DNA from: Patescibacteria group bacterium
GTDB taxonomy: Bacteria; Patescibacteriota; Doudnabacteria; UBA920; 2-01-FULL-50-11
DNA length: 8,773 nt
NCBI GenBank assembly: GCA_023485925.1
Contig: JAMDAJ010000015.1
Location: 13,708-22,480 of the forward strand
Direction: 5' to 3'
Of this stretch, positions 1 to 4,167 are shown piece after piece. Position numbers and translations under genes: made by a program. Each line of letters starts with the position of its first letter. Position 1 is the first letter of the stretch. Below the pieces are notes generated by a model that was not told where the DNA came from, ran no database searches, and saw only the letters and a list, made by a program, of their open reading frames with translations.

Positions 1-58
1 GGGGTTTTAAAAATGACTTTAAGTTCGAGAGCCGCCCTCGCCTTGGACAAAACTGGGA

Positions 59-79
59 ACCTGCCTGCGGCAGGCAGGT
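59..79. repeat. Short GC-rich perfect palindrome
   Basis: ACCTGCCTGC and GCAGGCAGGT are perfect 10-bp arms around a single central G at 69. The sequence style resembles short palindromes scattered through many CPR genomes (recollection, not searched). In the minus-strand transcript it lies downstream of tRNA-Ala and could slow or end transcription. No proper U tract follows directly, only a TTTT some bases later. Confidence 0.6.
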
Positions 80-120
80 CGAACCCTTTGCCTCGGCAAC
101 TCGCCCTGTTACTCAATTTG

Positions 121-191
121 TGGACCTAGCGAGAATCGAACTCGCGTCTCTACAATGCGAATGTAGCGTCTTACCACTGGACCATAGGCCC
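121..191 (-). tRNA. tRNA-Ala (anticodon CGC)
   Basis: The minus strand folds into a complete 71-nt cloverleaf. The acceptor stem is GGGCCTA/TAGGTCC, with a short D arm and an AGTGGTAA loop. The anticodon stem CTACA/TGTAG carries loop TTCGCAT, giving anticodon CGC (reads GCG, Ala). The variable loop is 4 nt, the T stem GCGAG/CTCGC is perfect around TTCGATT, and the discriminator is A. The third acceptor pair is G3-U70, the known alanine identity element, which agrees with the anticodon. CCA is not encoded, since CAA follows the discriminator, so CCA-adding enzyme is needed. A possible -10 (TACAAT, minus strand, 283-288) lies upstream without a convincing -35. Confidence 0.95.
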
Positions 192-252
192 AGAGCTGAG
201 ATTTGAGTAACAGGGTAAAAATGTCGACGTTCTACCACTTTACTATGGGCCC
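192..252 (-). pseudogene. Degenerate tRNA-like sequence upstream of tRNA-Ala
   Basis: Read on the minus strand from 252, the sequence begins like a tRNA. GGGCCCA, TA and a D-arm-like GTAAAGTGGTAGAAC match the 5' part of the neighbouring tRNA-Ala at about 18 of 24 positions. The anticodon stem does not pair and only the 3' side of a T arm (TCAAATCTCAGC) is recognisable. The possible 3' acceptor strand TGGGCCT overlaps the start of tRNA-Ala. It is best read as a decayed tandem tRNA gene; a badly scoring functional tRNA-like RNA is the alternative. Confidence 0.45.
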
Positions 253-312
253 AGGGCCAAGGCGGGCCGGCTAAAGGATGCTATTGTATTGGAGCACCAG
301 GTTCGTGCGGAT

Positions 313-480
313 TTAAAACCGGTTTATGAACCAGTTCAAAAATCCCAAGCGTTGATTCAGGAAAAACAGGACCACGAGCGCGAGCAGGAATAAACCGTTG
401 ATGACGAGAGACCGAAAAAAATCCTTTTTCACAAGCTCCGCTTCCCGGTCTGGATGAATATGATTGGTGTTTGATGGCAT
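313..480 (-). CDS. Small single-pass membrane protein, unknown function
   Basis: From ATG at 480 this encodes 55 residues; a TTG at 519 in the same frame would give 68. A charged segment (DREAELVKKDFF) precedes one hydrophobic helix of about 20 residues (LVINGLFLLALVVLFFL), followed by a short aromatic and basic tail ending NWFINRF. This suggests one inner-membrane helix with a short cytoplasmic N-terminus. There is no convincing ribosome binding site for either start, so the ATG is chosen on codon preference only. A possible -10 (TATAAT on the minus strand, 549-554) lies upstream. The gene is divergent from the DUF4446 gene. I recognise no family; tiny one-helix proteins are common and hard to classify. 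Confidence 0.6.
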   Translation of the reverse strand: MPSNTNHIHPDREAELVKKDFFRSLVINGLFLLALVVLFFLNQRLGFLNWFINRF

Positions 481-548
481 AGATTGGACAGAAGCTGTCT
501 TAGGTTTGCCCAAGCTCAAAGCTTTTTGTATAATTATTTAACCTTTGC

Positions 549-554
549 ATTATA
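549..554 (-). promoter_or_regulatory. Possible -10 element for the small membrane protein gene
   Basis: TATAAT is read on the minus strand, followed by GCAAAGGTT, which places a start of transcription near 542, just ahead of both candidate start codons. No good -35 is visible at the expected distance, so this is a weak call. Confidence 0.35.
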
Positions 555-562
555 TCTTTTGT

Positions 563-700
563 GAGGTAATTTAATCGCTGCGGTCGGAAAGGAAACTGCC
601 GTTTCTTTCCTCCCTCGCTGCCAATTATATCTCCGAAGTAATTGGTTCGCTCGGTGGAAAAGTAACCTCCGGTTCCTTTCTTCCCTCGCTGCCAATTATA
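563..700. repeat. Tandem pair of about 71-bp hairpin-forming repeats
   Basis: Two related units (563-629 and 635-700) lie head to tail. Their last 25 bases (605-629 and 676-700), ending in CTCGCTGCCAATTATA, differ at one position, and the front halves are more diverged. Each unit is itself palindromic. In the first, GGAAAGGAAAC (586-596) pairs with GTTTCTTTCC (601-610) across a TGCC loop with one bulge. In the second, AATTGG (640-645) pairs with CCAATT (692-697) outside a GGAAAAGTAACC/GGTTCCTTTCTTCC stem. The pair fills most of the gap between divergent genes. Confidence 0.75.
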
Positions 701-712
701 CCCTAAACGTGT

Positions 713-1207
713 ATGCTAGACAATCTGCAGATTTGGGATAGTGTTGCCACCTTTTTGGCAGTAGCGGCGATCGTCGCCGCGGTTTTTGTCATCTGGCGGC
801 TTCGCAAAACCATTCGGTTCCAAAAAAAATTTTTTTCCGGGCCGGGTAACATCCCGCAATTGGAAGAATTCCTTGCAGATCAAGAGGGCCGGCTGGGGAA
901 ATTGTCGGAAGAGGTGCGACAGCTTGCGAAGGCCCGGAAGACCCTAGATCAAAAACAGCGTTTGGCCATCAGTCACATTGGCGTGGTCCGTTTTAATTCT
1001 TATGCGGAAGCCGGGGGGAATAACAGCTTCTCGTTGGCTTTGCTGGATGAACGCGCAAACGGCGTCGTCATCACCTCGCTTTACGGGCGGGATACTCAAC
1101 GGGTGTACGCGAAGCCGTTGCGGGCCGGCGAGTCAAAGATTCCCTTGACGAACGAGGAGAAGCAAGCCATACTGGAAAGCCGGAATTGGGAACAGGCGAA
1201 TCCTTAA
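713..1207 (+). CDS. DUF4446 family membrane-anchored protein
   Basis: The 164-residue protein has one N-terminal membrane helix (about residues 11-30), then a basic stretch and a heptad-like charged segment (about 48-82). It ends in a compact domain with the signature GVVRFNSYAEAGGNNSFSLALLD, shown here only as its core VVRF, GGNNSFSLALLD, NGVVITS, GRD and VYAKP (about residues 90-150). That pattern fits DUF4446, a family of unknown function found in Firmicutes and CPR bacteria. The ATG at 713 has no visible Shine-Dalgarno, and a weak TATACC (697-702) sits close enough that a leaderless mRNA is possible. The bactofilin gene follows after 50 bases with no terminator between, so cotranscription is likely. 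A role near the membrane or cell envelope is inference from the helix and the neighbour. Confidence 0.85.
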   Translation: MLDNLQIWDSVATFLAVAAIVAAVFVIWRLRKTIRFQKKFFSGPGNIPQLEEFLADQEGRLGKLSEEVRQLAKARKTLDQKQRLAISHIGVVRFNSYAEAGGNNSFSLALLDERANGVVITSLYGRDTQRVYAKPLRAGESKIPLTNEEKQAILESRNWEQANP

Positions 1208-1257
1208 AGACCGGCGGGAATATCCTTTAAATAATTTTAAAAATAATTACCGCAGCT

Positions 1258-1680
1258 ATGGCAAGAAACAACAACAATGATAATTTTATGCCACCGAGCC
1301 CGGGGGAATCGCTGGTCGCAGAAACTATCGTCGGTCATTCCGTAAAGATTGAGGGCGACTTGGTTTCGGATGGAGATATCAAAGTGGACGGACAGGTGAC
1401 CGGCAAGGTCAAGACCTCTCAGAATTTGTTCATCGGTCCGACCGCCAAGATTGAAGCGGATGTTGAGGCCGGCAATGCCACCGTCGCTGGAAAGATCTCC
1501 GGCAACATGAAAGTTCGAGAGGTTTTGGCGATCCTGCAGACGGGCAATGTTTCGGGCGATATCGACTGCGGGAAACTTGCGGTGGAAGAAGGTGCATTTT
1601 TTTCCGGCAAGTGTGTGATGAATGTACATAACGGTTATAAGACCAAACCGGTGAGCGAGCCCTTGCCGGACGAAGAATAA
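1258..1680 (+). CDS. Bactofilin (polymer-forming cytoskeletal protein)
   Basis: This 140-residue protein has the bactofilin core: a series of short beta strands spaced about every 16-18 residues, with the typical GDLVSDGDIKVDGQVTGKV segment (about 33-51), then IGPTAKIEADVEAGNATVAGKISGN in pieces (about 59-83), and TGNVSGDI (96-102). Bactofilins form nucleotide-independent filaments from a right-handed beta helix and act in cell shape, envelope synthesis or localisation of partners. The N-terminal tail (1-20) is Asn- and Pro-rich and the C-terminal tail is acidic, as usual for unstructured ends. ATG at 1258 has no obvious ribosome binding site. It lies downstream of the DUF4446 membrane protein, a plausible membrane anchor or partner, though this is inference. 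An AT-rich inverted repeat follows. Confidence 0.92.
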   Translation: MARNNNNDNFMPPSPGESLVAETIVGHSVKIEGDLVSDGDIKVDGQVTGKVKTSQNLFIGPTAKIEADVEAGNATVAGKISGNMKVREVLAILQTGNVSGDIDCGKLAVEEGAFFSGKCVMNVHNGYKTKPVSEPLPDEE

Positions 1681-1683
1681 AGG

Positions 1684-1816
1684 TAAATTCTAAATTCGAA
1701 TATCGAAATTCTAAACAAATCCAAAATTTATAAATTACAAATACCAAACGTTTAGGTTTTTGGATTTGTGATTTAGATATTGTTTGAAATTTAGTGTTTG
1801 GAATTTCGAATTTGGG
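1684..1816. repeat. AT-rich long imperfect inverted repeat
   Basis: The gap after the bactofilin gene consists of AT-rich sequence whose two halves are imperfect reverse complements around about 1752. Left-arm pieces AAATTCG, GAAATTCTAAAC, AAATCCAAA and ACCAAACG reappear in order on the opposite strand of the right arm. It could form a hairpin of about 60 bp per arm. The style resembles AAATTC/CAAAAT-rich palindromic elements of CPR genomes (recollection). The right arm reaches to 9 bases before the next gene's ATG. Confidence 0.65.
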
Positions 1817-1824
1817 CTGGACTT

Positions 1825-2760
1825 ATGTATTATTATTTGGTCGATCCGGCGAACTACGACGGCAAAAATTTTGAATTTTTTCAGACCCAGCTGCTGTCGT
1901 TTTTGGGTGAGTATCATATTTCCGGAGAAGTTGCCCGGGTGACCCGGCTTCGCACCGTGGAAGATCTGGTAGCAACGGCCTTGTCCCACGGTGTGACCAC
2001 ATTGGTCATTGTGGCCTTGTCCCACGGTGTGACCACATTGGTCATTGTGGGCAGCGACGAGACTTTTCATAAGGCTGTGAGCGTATGCCACGGCAAGCCC
2101 GTGACTTTAGGCTTCATTCCCGTGAGGGCGCAGAGCGAGACGGCGAAAATTTTGGGTATCGAGGGTCTGTTGGAATCGGTCATCACCATCGCCAAACGGC
2201 GGGTGGAGAGTTTGGATCTGGCCTGCGTGGGCCAGACCTATTTTATTTCCAATCTGTTCTTCAGGACCGACCAGAGCCCGGCGGGAGACGGAACGGCTGC
2301 GGAAGGAAAAATGGCGTTCCAGTCCGAGAGCCCCCGCGGGTTTTTTAGCGGACTGAAGACTTTCTTCCGTCCTCAAAAACTCGACGCGGTCGAGATCCGT
2401 TTTGACCGGTCGTTCAAGGCCTCCGGCGATTTGTTTTTGGGAAGCATTATCAACGCATCCGATCATATTTCGCAGAAGGACGGGGTGACGATCGGGGATC
2501 CGAAAGACGGTTTGCTTGATATCGTTCTTGTTGGCCGGTTAAACCGGTTCCAGAATTGGAAGTGGCGCAAAACGGCAGAGACCCGGGCGCTGGAAACTTT
2601 TCCGGGCGCCTCTATCGTCCACGCTCGCGAAGTCGAGATTCTTTCTCCGGTCGGGTTGCAATTATTCGCCGGGCCGATCGTGGTGGCCACGGCGCCAACC
2701 CGCATTTTTTTGGCCGAGGACAAGGTGCGGGTCATTGTCGGAAAATCGCGGACGTTCTGA
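1825..2760 (+). CDS. Divergent diacylglycerol-kinase-fold (DAGK/YegS-like) protein
   Basis: The 311-residue protein follows the two-domain plan of diacylglycerol and sphingosine kinase-like enzymes. The N-terminal Rossmann-like half runs from YYLVDPAN to TLGFIPVRAQSETAKILGI (about 1-112). The C-terminal beta-sandwich half contains GSIINASDHISQKDG, DPKDGLLDIVLVG (about 225-237) and a final APTRIFLAEDKVRVIVG strand pair. The ATP-binding GGDGT motif is GSDET here (76-80) and the usual PxGTxND segment is PVRAQSE, so catalysis is doubtful. Residues 52-63 and 64-75 are an exact tandem copy (ALSHGVTTLVIV). ATG at 1825 is preferred; an in-frame TTG at 1798 lies inside the repeat. A terminator follows at 2792. 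Lipid or nucleotide binding without kinase activity is possible; substrate unknown. Confidence 0.75.
   Translation: MYYYLVDPANYDGKNFEFFQTQLLSFLGEYHISGEVARVTRLRTVEDLVATALSHGVTTLVIVALSHGVTTLVIVGSDETFHKAVSVCHGKPVTLGFIPVRAQSETAKILGIEGLLESVITIAKRRVESLDLACVGQTYFISNLFFRTDQSPAGDGTAAEGKMAFQSESPRGFFSGLKTFFRPQKLDAVEIRFDRSFKASGDLFLGSIINASDHISQKDGVTIGDPKDGLLDIVLVGRLNRFQNWKWRKTAETRALETFPGASIVHAREVEILSPVGLQLFAGPIVVATAPTRIFLAEDKVRVIVGKSRTF
1978..2049 (+). repeat. Perfect 36-bp tandem duplication inside the DAGK-like gene
   Basis: Bases 1978-2013 and 2014-2049 are identical over all 36 positions, each beginning GCCTTGTCCCACGG. The duplication keeps frame and adds 12 residues (ALSHGVTTLVIV) just before the GSDET motif. 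With one copy removed the protein aligns naturally to the family, so the second copy is the insertion. Confidence 0.95.
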
Positions 2761-2791
2761 AGGGGTGTTTGTTTGTCATACTTTATAAAAT

Positions 2792-2813
2792 GAGGCAGAT
2801 AGCCTCGTTTTTT
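2792..2813 (+). terminator. Rho-independent terminator after the DAGK-like gene
   Basis: GAGGC (2792-2796) pairs with GCCTC (2802-2806) around loop AGATA, and G plus six T follow (2808-2813). It lies 32 bases past the stop codon and ends the rightward transcription block. Confidence 0.8.
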
Positions 2814-2841
2814 ATATCTTCGGCAATCCATGAAAGATTGC

Positions 2842-2868
2842 AAAAAAAGGCAAACCCAGCGGTTTGCC
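2842..2868 (-). terminator. Rho-independent terminator of the leftward two-gene operon
   Basis: On the minus strand GGCAAACC (2868-2861) pairs with GGTTTGCC (2856-2849) across a GCTG loop, followed by seven T (2848-2842). It lies 20 bases past the stop of the 119-residue protein and faces the rightward terminator at 2792-2813 in a convergent arrangement. Confidence 0.9.
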
Positions 2869-2888
2869 CTCGAATATGGTTGACCTCT

Positions 2889-3248
2889 TTACGGCTGGTC
2901 AGGGTTGGCGACGCCGTCGCTTTCTCCTTTGTGGGTGAGGATGTCGGTGTAGATTTCGATCTGGGAGTAGGCTGGGCTTTCAATTCCAATGGCCACGACC
3001 GTGTCATCCAGTCCCGGTCGCATGCCGACAATGCGCACCGGTTTGCCGTCGAGCAGCAGACGGGTTTGGGTGATTGTGAAGCCCGATCCTTCACATTGCC
3101 ATTGTTCGGTGATGATTTCGGCGTCTTTATCTAGCTTTTGGTAGCTGGTCCAGCCACCTTTCGGTCCGGGTCCCAAAGCGCCGCCGGCAAAGTACTGCCG
3201 TTGGAAGAGGGCCTTGGCTTTGATCGCCGAGACGGTTGTGATTTGCAT
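2889..3248 (-). CDS. Conserved-looking hypothetical protein, 119 aa (second gene of leftward operon)
   Basis: ATG at 3248 is chosen because GGAAGGA lies 10 bases upstream; the frame stays open further upstream without a better start. The 119-residue product begins MQITTVSAIKAKALF and continues with a Gly-rich segment GGALGPGPKGGW (22-33). A beta-rich middle follows (EIITEQWQCEGSGFTITQTRLLLDGKPVRIVGM in parts, 44-77), then DDTVVAIGIE (81-90) and a polar tail ending NPDQP. There is no signal peptide, membrane helix or known catalytic motif. It lies 105 bases after the upstream gene with no terminator between and is followed by its own terminator, so it is probably the second gene of a two-gene transcript. 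It shares an M-x-I-T start, a KALF segment and the exact PDQP end with the upstream protein. I recognise no family. Confidence 0.7.
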   Translation of the reverse strand: MQITTVSAIKAKALFQRQYFAGGALGPGPKGGWTSYQKLDKDAEIITEQWQCEGSGFTITQTRLLLDGKPVRIVGMRPGLDDTVVAIGIESPAYSQIEIYTDILTHKGESDGVANPDQP

Positions 3249-3283
3249 CGCAGATATATCCTTCCTTTGTGTGTTCCACCTAT

Positions 3284-3309
3284 AAGAGCTCGATTGCAAT
3301 CAAACTCTT
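3284..3309. repeat. 26-bp interrupted palindrome between the two operon genes
   Basis: AAGAG (3284-3288) and CTCTT (3305-3309) flank a perfect palindrome GATTGCAATC (3292-3301), all sharing one centre at 3296.5 with three unpaired positions on each side. It could be an operator or an RNA hairpin in the intergenic leader of the second gene. A second small hairpin, GGGAAG/CTTCCC (3321-3326 and 3337-3342), lies nearby with no U tract, so it is not a terminator. Confidence 0.5.
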
Positions 3310-3353
3310 AAAGCTCTAGAGGGAAGAAGTGCAAGCCTTCCCCATAAACCTTT

Positions 3354-3827
3354 TTACGGCTGGTCAGGCCGAATTGTCTTGATGAGCATCGCCGCGCGGA
3401 TGGCGGCAATCAGCCTTTGGCTTTCTATACATTTTTCGCCGTTCCCTGACGGGGTGTATCCTTGACGCATTATCCCGTCAAGGGTTACCTCAATCGGTAC
3501 TAGTGGCAGCCCTTCCTTCTCCGGGTCTTGCCCAAAGCGAAGGATGGCGTTCACCGTGCCCACGTCCACGCCGGCGGCTTCGACGATTTCACGGATTCCC
3601 ACCGCTTCTTGCCAGGTCTGCAGCAGAAAGTTACGGCAGTCGATCAATTCTCCTTCTCCAGGTCGTCTGGGGTTTGCGAGCATCCCTTCCCAGCGGCACG
3701 GGGGATAGAAGAAGTACGAAAAGAGCGCCTTGGGGTTTCGGGAACGATACTGGCGGTAGTCACTGTTGACTTTCATGAACAGATTGTAGAAAGCCAACTT
3801 GAGTTCTTCTTGACTTGTGATAGTCAT
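3354..3827 (-). CDS. Hypothetical protein, 157 aa, with HTH-like segment (first gene of leftward operon)
   Basis: The start is ATG at 3827, preceded by a strong Shine-Dalgarno (AAGGAGG, 10 bases upstream). The frame opens earlier, at 3869, but that codon overlaps the -10 region of the promoter and cannot be in the mRNA. The 157-residue product has no signal peptide or membrane helix. Residues 78-99 (IREIVEAAGVDVGTVNAILRFG) resemble a LacI-like helix-turn-helix in spacing (A-x3-AGV-x3-TV-x2-IL), but the segment sits in the middle of the chain, so DNA binding is only a suggestion. Other visible parts are an aromatic patch KALFSYFFYPPCRWEGM (33-50) and a C-terminal amphipathic helix ending IRPDQP. 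It is first in a probable operon with the 119-residue gene and divergent from the TrmB-like regulator. No family recognised. Confidence 0.72.
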   Translation of the reverse strand: MTITSQEELKLAFYNLFMKVNSDYRQYRSRNPKALFSYFFYPPCRWEGMLANPRRPGEGELIDCRNFLLQTWQEAVGIREIVEAAGVDVGTVNAILRFGQDPEKEGLPLVPIEVTLDGIMRQGYTPSGNGEKCIESQRLIAAIRAAMLIKTIRPDQP

Positions 3828-3859
3828 TGATTGCTCTCCTCCTTGGATTTTGAAATCGA

Positions 3860-3888
3860 ATTGTATCATAAAATATATATTATGTCAA
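3860..3888 (-). promoter_or_regulatory. Sigma70-type promoter of the leftward two-gene operon
   Basis: On the minus strand TTGACA (3888-3883) and TACAAT (3865-3860) are separated by 17 bases. Transcription should start near 3853, giving a leader of about 25 nt that carries the AAGGAGG site. The -35 is perfect consensus and the -10 matches 5 of 6. Confidence 0.88.
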
Positions 3889-3894
3889 TTCCAT

Positions 3895-3958
3895 CAACAT
3901 AATCGGCTTGTATATTTGCCTATAAATAAAGGATATTTTTGTTTACATTATTATGTTG
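3895..3958. promoter_or_regulatory. Paired operator-like inverted half-sites between divergent promoters
   Basis: CAACATAAT (3895-3903) and ATTATGTTG (3950-3958) are a perfect 9-bp inverted repeat centred at 3926.5. The arms lie about 55 bp apart centre to centre. Each arm lies 6 to 9 bases upstream of one of the two -35 boxes, so the promoters and half-sites share one axis of symmetry within about 2 bp. This is the arrangement expected for a dimeric or looping regulator acting on both promoters; the neighbouring TrmB-like protein is the obvious candidate, by inference. Confidence 0.5.
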
Positions 3959-3967
3959 TCAGAAAAA

Positions 3968-3996
3968 TTGACAAGATAGAAATAGTGTGATATTAT
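3968..3996 (+). promoter_or_regulatory. Sigma70-type promoter of the TrmB-like regulator gene
   Basis: TTGACA (3968-3973) and TATTAT (3991-3996) are separated by 17 bases. Transcription should start near 4003, giving a leader of about 165 nt that contains the composite palindromic element at 4015-4137. Confidence 0.88.
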
Positions 3997-4014
3997 GAAT
4001 TTATCTTACTCTTA

Positions 4015-4137
4015 CTGTGAATTACGAAACTCATTAAACTTGTCATTCCGGCCTCCGAGCCGGAATCTACAGCGTTGTGATATCCTGGCGTTTTGGATTC
4101 TGAACCAAGTTCAGAATGGCAAATTCGTAATTCACAG
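4015..4137. repeat. Composite palindromic element with two internal hairpins
   Basis: The element is bounded by perfect 14-bp inverted ends: CTGTGAATTACGAA (4015-4028) and TTCGTAATTCACAG (4124-4137). Inside are two perfect 8-bp hairpins: ATTCCGGC/GCCGGAAT (4045-4052, 4059-4066) and ATTCTGAA/TTCAGAAT (4097-4104, 4110-4117). As RNA it would fold into a three-way junction. The inner ATTCC...GGAAT pattern recalls dispersed palindromes of the Neisseria dRS3 type and similar repeats elsewhere. It looks like a small non-autonomous repeat lodged in the regulator's leader; no target-site duplication is evident. Confidence 0.75.
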
Positions 4138-4167
4138 ACTTTTAAAATAAGAGAGGGAAAAAGAAAC

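Larger units (their letters stand above)
31..271. repeat. Nested inverted repeats bracketing tRNA-Ala
   Basis: Two inverted repeats enclose the tRNA. The inner one is perfect over 13 bp: CCCTGTTACTCAA at 104-116 and TTGAGTAACAGGG at 203-215. The outer one pairs CGCCTTGG (39-46) with CCAAGGCG (257-264), and imperfect GC-rich extensions reach 31 and 271. In the minus-strand transcript the inner arms would clamp the pre-tRNA 10 to 11 nt before its 5' end and 4 nt after its 3' end. Pairing is seen directly; any role in processing or mobility is inference. Confidence 0.6.

Noticed and set aside
31..252. A tRNA with an intron that contains tRNA-Ala
   Set aside because: The 5' half at 252 would need a 3' exon ending in TGGGCCC or TGGGTCC beyond tRNA-Ala. 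A GGTTCGACC stretch near 80-88 looks T-arm-like, but no matching acceptor strand or anticodon stem was found.
563..700. CRISPR array
   Set aside because: There are only two units, they are palindromic and adjacent without unique spacers of constant length, and there are no cas genes.
695..723. Minus-strand promoter TTGTCT-17-TATAAT inside the second hairpin repeat
   Set aside because: The spacing is good, but the -35 lies in the start of the DUF4446 gene and matches only 4 of 6. The nearest leftward gene is over 200 bases away with a closer -10, so it was not annotated.
1430..1747. Leftward open frames opposite the bactofilin gene
   Set aside because: The bactofilin reading is unambiguous; these frames are antisense shadows that extend into the AT-rich repeat.
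2556..3134. Rightward 192-residue open frame spanning the convergent gene ends
   Set aside because: It overlaps the DAGK-like gene's 3' end in another frame, runs through both terminators and opposes a gene with a good ribosome binding site. Its composition is low-quality and it is a shadow.
3867..3869. Upstream start codon at 3869 for the 157-residue protein
   Set aside because: It lies inside the promoter's spacer next to the -10, upstream of the predicted transcription start; ATG 3827 has the strong ribosome binding site.
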